Origin: Opitutia bacterium
Lineage (GTDB): Bacteria > Verrucomicrobiota > Verrucomicrobiia > Opitutales > JANYDI01
Assembly (NCBI GenBank): GCA_025363695.1
Contig: JANYDI010000075.1
Coordinates: 1-6,859 of the forward strand
DNA length: 6,859 bases
Reading direction: 5' to 3'
Shown here: positions 4,948 through 6,859 of the stretch, in pieces
How the letters are laid out: the number at the start of each line of letters is the position of its first letter
Position numbering within the stretch: position 1 is the stretch's first letter
Position numbers and translations under genes: made by a program
The notes under the pieces: generated by a model
What the model was told of the DNA's origin: nothing
What the model saw: only the letters and a program-made list of their open reading frames with translations
Databases searched by the model: none

Positions 4948-6711
4948 TTAATCCCTTGTCGCATAAAAACTCTCAGACAAGATATTTTCCAGTTGACGCA
5001 AGATCTTGTGGCAGAGGCCCTTGCCTCGATCGTGAGTGGGCAGGACAACGGCTCCGGAGTCAAACTTGAGCTTGAGATGGTCGCCTTTGCCAAATTCTTG
5101 TTGGAAGCTTAGGTTATGGGTTTGGCAAATACTCTGTACGGACTTGATAAGTGGCTTAAATTTATCATTAAATCTTTCTTTGAGGCGCTTGAATTCTTGG
5201 CGGACTGCTTCTTTGAAGGCCGTCTGTTGCTCCTGTTGTTTTAGGAGCATATTTTTTGCTTCGATTTCTTCAGGGCTTTGCTGCTGAGCTGCCTTTGCTG
5301 CCTTTTTCTTGGCATTTTTGCCTTTTATATTTCCGGAGGCAACAGCTGCTTTGCGTGCTTCCCATTGTTTTTCTAGCTCAGCGCGTGTGGTGTTGCCCCA
5401 GTCGCTTTCGCTGATGAGCTGTAGGGCGTGTTCCTCAATGAGCGTTATTTCGCTGTCGATGTCCTCAGCCAGCTCCGTTTCATCAGCGCCGAGAAGCTCC
5501 TTTTGCTTTTCCAAGCACGTGAGGTAGAGTAGGCAGTTTTCAAGAGGGTTTGAGGGGAGGGCGAGGATCAGCGTTTTGGCCGCTGGGCTTTCTTCGGCGA
5601 GGGGTTTAAAGAGTGATTTTACGAATATATAGCGTTCGTTGTCTGTTTTACAGTGGTGCGCAAACTTTCTTAGAGAGGAGAGGTCTAATATGTTTTCTAG
5701 TGCTGAGAGTTCTGCGGGCAGAGGATCTTCGGAGATGAGGAATTTGCTGAGTTTATTCAACAGGATAGCTCTGAGTTCGAGATTGCCTTTCGCTAGCTGA
5801 TCCGATAGGCCTAGTTGGGCGAAAATTTCAGATAATTCGCTTTTTCGTATTTTATTAACGTTGACAAGGTTGAGTTGCTTCTCGGCTTCATCTTTCGTAC
5901 ACTCCAATGCGTTAATATGGGCAATGAACTTTAAGCTGTGGGGTAGCATGCCTAGGGGAGTATGCTCGTTTCCAGAGAGTAGGTAGTAGTGCCCATTAGG
6001 GTCATCGTACCTTTTCCCAGCTTCGTCCAAAATTGCAGATTTCCTATTTAAAATAAGGCTATTGTTCTGAGTTTCTACGCTACCGTTGCGATGGAGGATG
6101 TACCATTTAGGCCGAATACAGGCGTTGTTTTCGTCTAAGGCAATGACTCTGAGGAGTTGATCGGAAGTTAAGGGTCCGGCATGAAAGCTAAAGGTTTCTC
6201 CAGGCACATAAAGAAGGATAAAGGGTTGTTCTGATTTAAATTCAGTCATGCTGGGTTTGCTTACCTCTTGGAGGACGAGTTTTCCTAGCGCATCGATAAA
6301 CTGAGCCTCGTTTTTGTAGTGCCGGAAGAGGGTCGTCCCATGGGTTGTTCCTTTGAGCATGAAGGGCTCCTGAGTTATATTGTAGCGACCATTACCGTAG
6401 TCCTTGAGGAGGGAGCGATAGGTGGCTTCGCTGCAGAGGGTTTCTCGTTGCAGCTCCAGCGTGCTCATGAGGTTAAAGAAGAGTCTGGATACCTTGTTGT
6501 CGCCATTTGGGTAGCCTATATGTCCGTTAGCCAAGAAGCTAAACGTCGTTTTATCAGCGTCTTTTAGACCGCTGCCTTCAATGACGGCTACAATGGCCTG
6601 ACGCTCCTGGGTTGTGAGCTCTGAAATATCTTTTTCTAAAGCAATCAAAGCAGCAGCGCAGGCTCCTGTAGTCGACATTAAATAAATCAGGTAAATAGCT
6701 AATTTTTTCAT
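4948..6711 (-). CDS. Exported protein with HicA-like C-terminal domain (paralogue 2)
   Basis: This 587-residue protein is clearly homologous to paralogue 1 over its whole length. Residues 1-20 (MKKLAIYLIYLM..., cleavage near ACA-AA) form a Sec signal peptide. Shared landmarks are PFMLKG (116-121), VPGE (169-172), CIRPK (198-202), VETQ (212-215), DDPN (236-239), GMLP (254-257) and Cys354. The linker at about 400-520 differs in sequence. It is rich in Glu, Lys, Ala and Gln, with a lysine patch (GKNAKKKAAKAA, 464-475), and is probably helical. The C-terminus (about 520-575) has GKGDH with His545, then VVLPTH, then GKG and a helix with ILRQL, resembling HicA with Asp in place of the usual Ser before His. 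It ends soon after the domain and lacks the KRIGLQN tail of the other two paralogues. The start lies 8 bases after the preceding gene's stop, which indicates co-transcription. Only a weak GAGTAAG-like purine run precedes it. Function unknown. Confidence 0.87.
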   Translation of the reverse strand: MKKLAIYLIYLMSTTGACAAALIALEKDISELTTQERQAIVAVIEGSGLKDADKTTFSFLANGHIGYPNGDNKVSRLFFNLMSTLELQRETLCSEATYRSLLKDYGNGRYNITQEPFMLKGTTHGTTLFRHYKNEAQFIDALGKLVLQEVSKPSMTEFKSEQPFILLYVPGETFSFHAGPLTSDQLLRVIALDENNACIRPKWYILHRNGSVETQNNSLILNRKSAILDEAGKRYDDPNGHYYLLSGNEHTPLGMLPHSLKFIAHINALECTKDEAEKQLNLVNVNKIRKSELSEIFAQLGLSDQLAKGNLELRAILLNKLSKFLISEDPLPAELSALENILDLSSLRKFAHHCKTDNERYIFVKSLFKPLAEESPAAKTLILALPSNPLENCLLYLTCLEKQKELLGADETELAEDIDSEITLIEEHALQLISESDWGNTTRAELEKQWEARKAAVASGNIKGKNAKKKAAKAAQQQSPEEIEAKNMLLKQQEQQTAFKEAVRQEFKRLKERFNDKFKPLIKSVQSICQTHNLSFQQEFGKGDHLKLKFDSGAVVLPTHDRGKGLCHKILRQLENILSESFYATRD

Positions 6712-6719
6712 AAGGTAAA

Positions 6720-6859
6720 TTACTTACTCGGTGTTGTTTCCAAGCGCAGCGTCGTCGCTACGTTTTTCAAGGCGTCAAGGGTGGCGTTTTGCAAGCCGAT
6801 GCGCTTGGTGATGGCCAATGTGAGCTGATTGACCACAGCGCCAGCGGTACCTTGTTTGA
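6720..6859 (-). CDS. Third tandem paralogue, C-terminal fragment cut by window edge
   Basis: Reading in from the window edge, an open frame gives about 45 residues ending in a TAA stop at 6722-6720. It begins KQGTAGAVVNQL and continues KRIGLQNATLDAL. This aligns with the end of paralogue 1 (KPGTANALVEQL, then KRIGLQNSTLDAL), including the helix of the HicA-like domain. Most of the gene lies outside the window, so the signal peptide and N-terminal region cannot be checked. It ends 8 bases before the start of paralogue 2, and is probably co-transcribed with it. It is too short to stand out as an ORF, but the match to paralogue 1 makes it convincing. Confidence 0.85.
   Translation of the reverse strand, partial: KQGTAGAVVNQLTLAITKRIGLQNATLDALKNVATTLRLETTPSK

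Noticed and set aside
6656..6660. Lipoprotein signal at Cys18 of paralogue 2 (TTGAC)
   Set aside because: The position -3 residue is Thr rather than Leu/Val/Ile, and paralogue 1 has no Cys there, so a normal signal peptidase I site is more likely.

Overview
The window is bacterial. It holds one plus-strand metabolic gene, glycogen phosphorylase (glgP, 259-2736), and a minus-strand tandem family of exported, unrecognised proteins: two complete genes (4869-3019 and 6711-4948) and the 3' end of a third (6859-6720). None of the starts has a convincing Shine-Dalgarno sequence. GlgP reads as a PVC-type phosphorylase and the genome looks like a diderm with Sec signal peptides. A Verrucomicrobiota-like or related host is my impression from sequence memory only, and I hold it weakly.

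Layout. Positions 1-204 are a composite array of palindromes, followed by a C-rich 54-base leader (205-258) and glgP. Positions 2739-3042, between the convergent glgP and the last paralogue, carry a second, longer version of the same composite repeat. The rest, to 6859, is the paralogue array, read from high to low coordinates as third gene (partial), second, first. The gaps are 8 bases (third to second) and 78 bases (second to first).

The composite repeat is built from hairpin modules in a fixed order: GATCCC hairpin, GGG/CCC foldback, GATCGC hairpin, a long palindrome with an invariant AATACGTAGTATT centre, and a CTAAGGGGC hairpin. Several stems differ between the two copies by changes on both arms that keep pairing, so structure appears to be conserved rather than plain sequence. 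The last hairpin of the second copy encodes the final seven residues and stop codon of the adjoining paralogue.

The paralogues share a Sec signal peptide, about 370 residues of unrecognised conserved sequence, a variable charged or coiled-coil linker, and a C-terminal region that resembles the small HicA/YcfA RNase toxin fold (GKG[SD]H, then LP.H, then a helix after K.G[TL]). An exported, multi-copy protein with a HicA-like tail and no HicB antitoxin in view is the most novel candidate here. GlgP and the paralogues show no evident functional link. They are merely convergent neighbours separated by the repeat.
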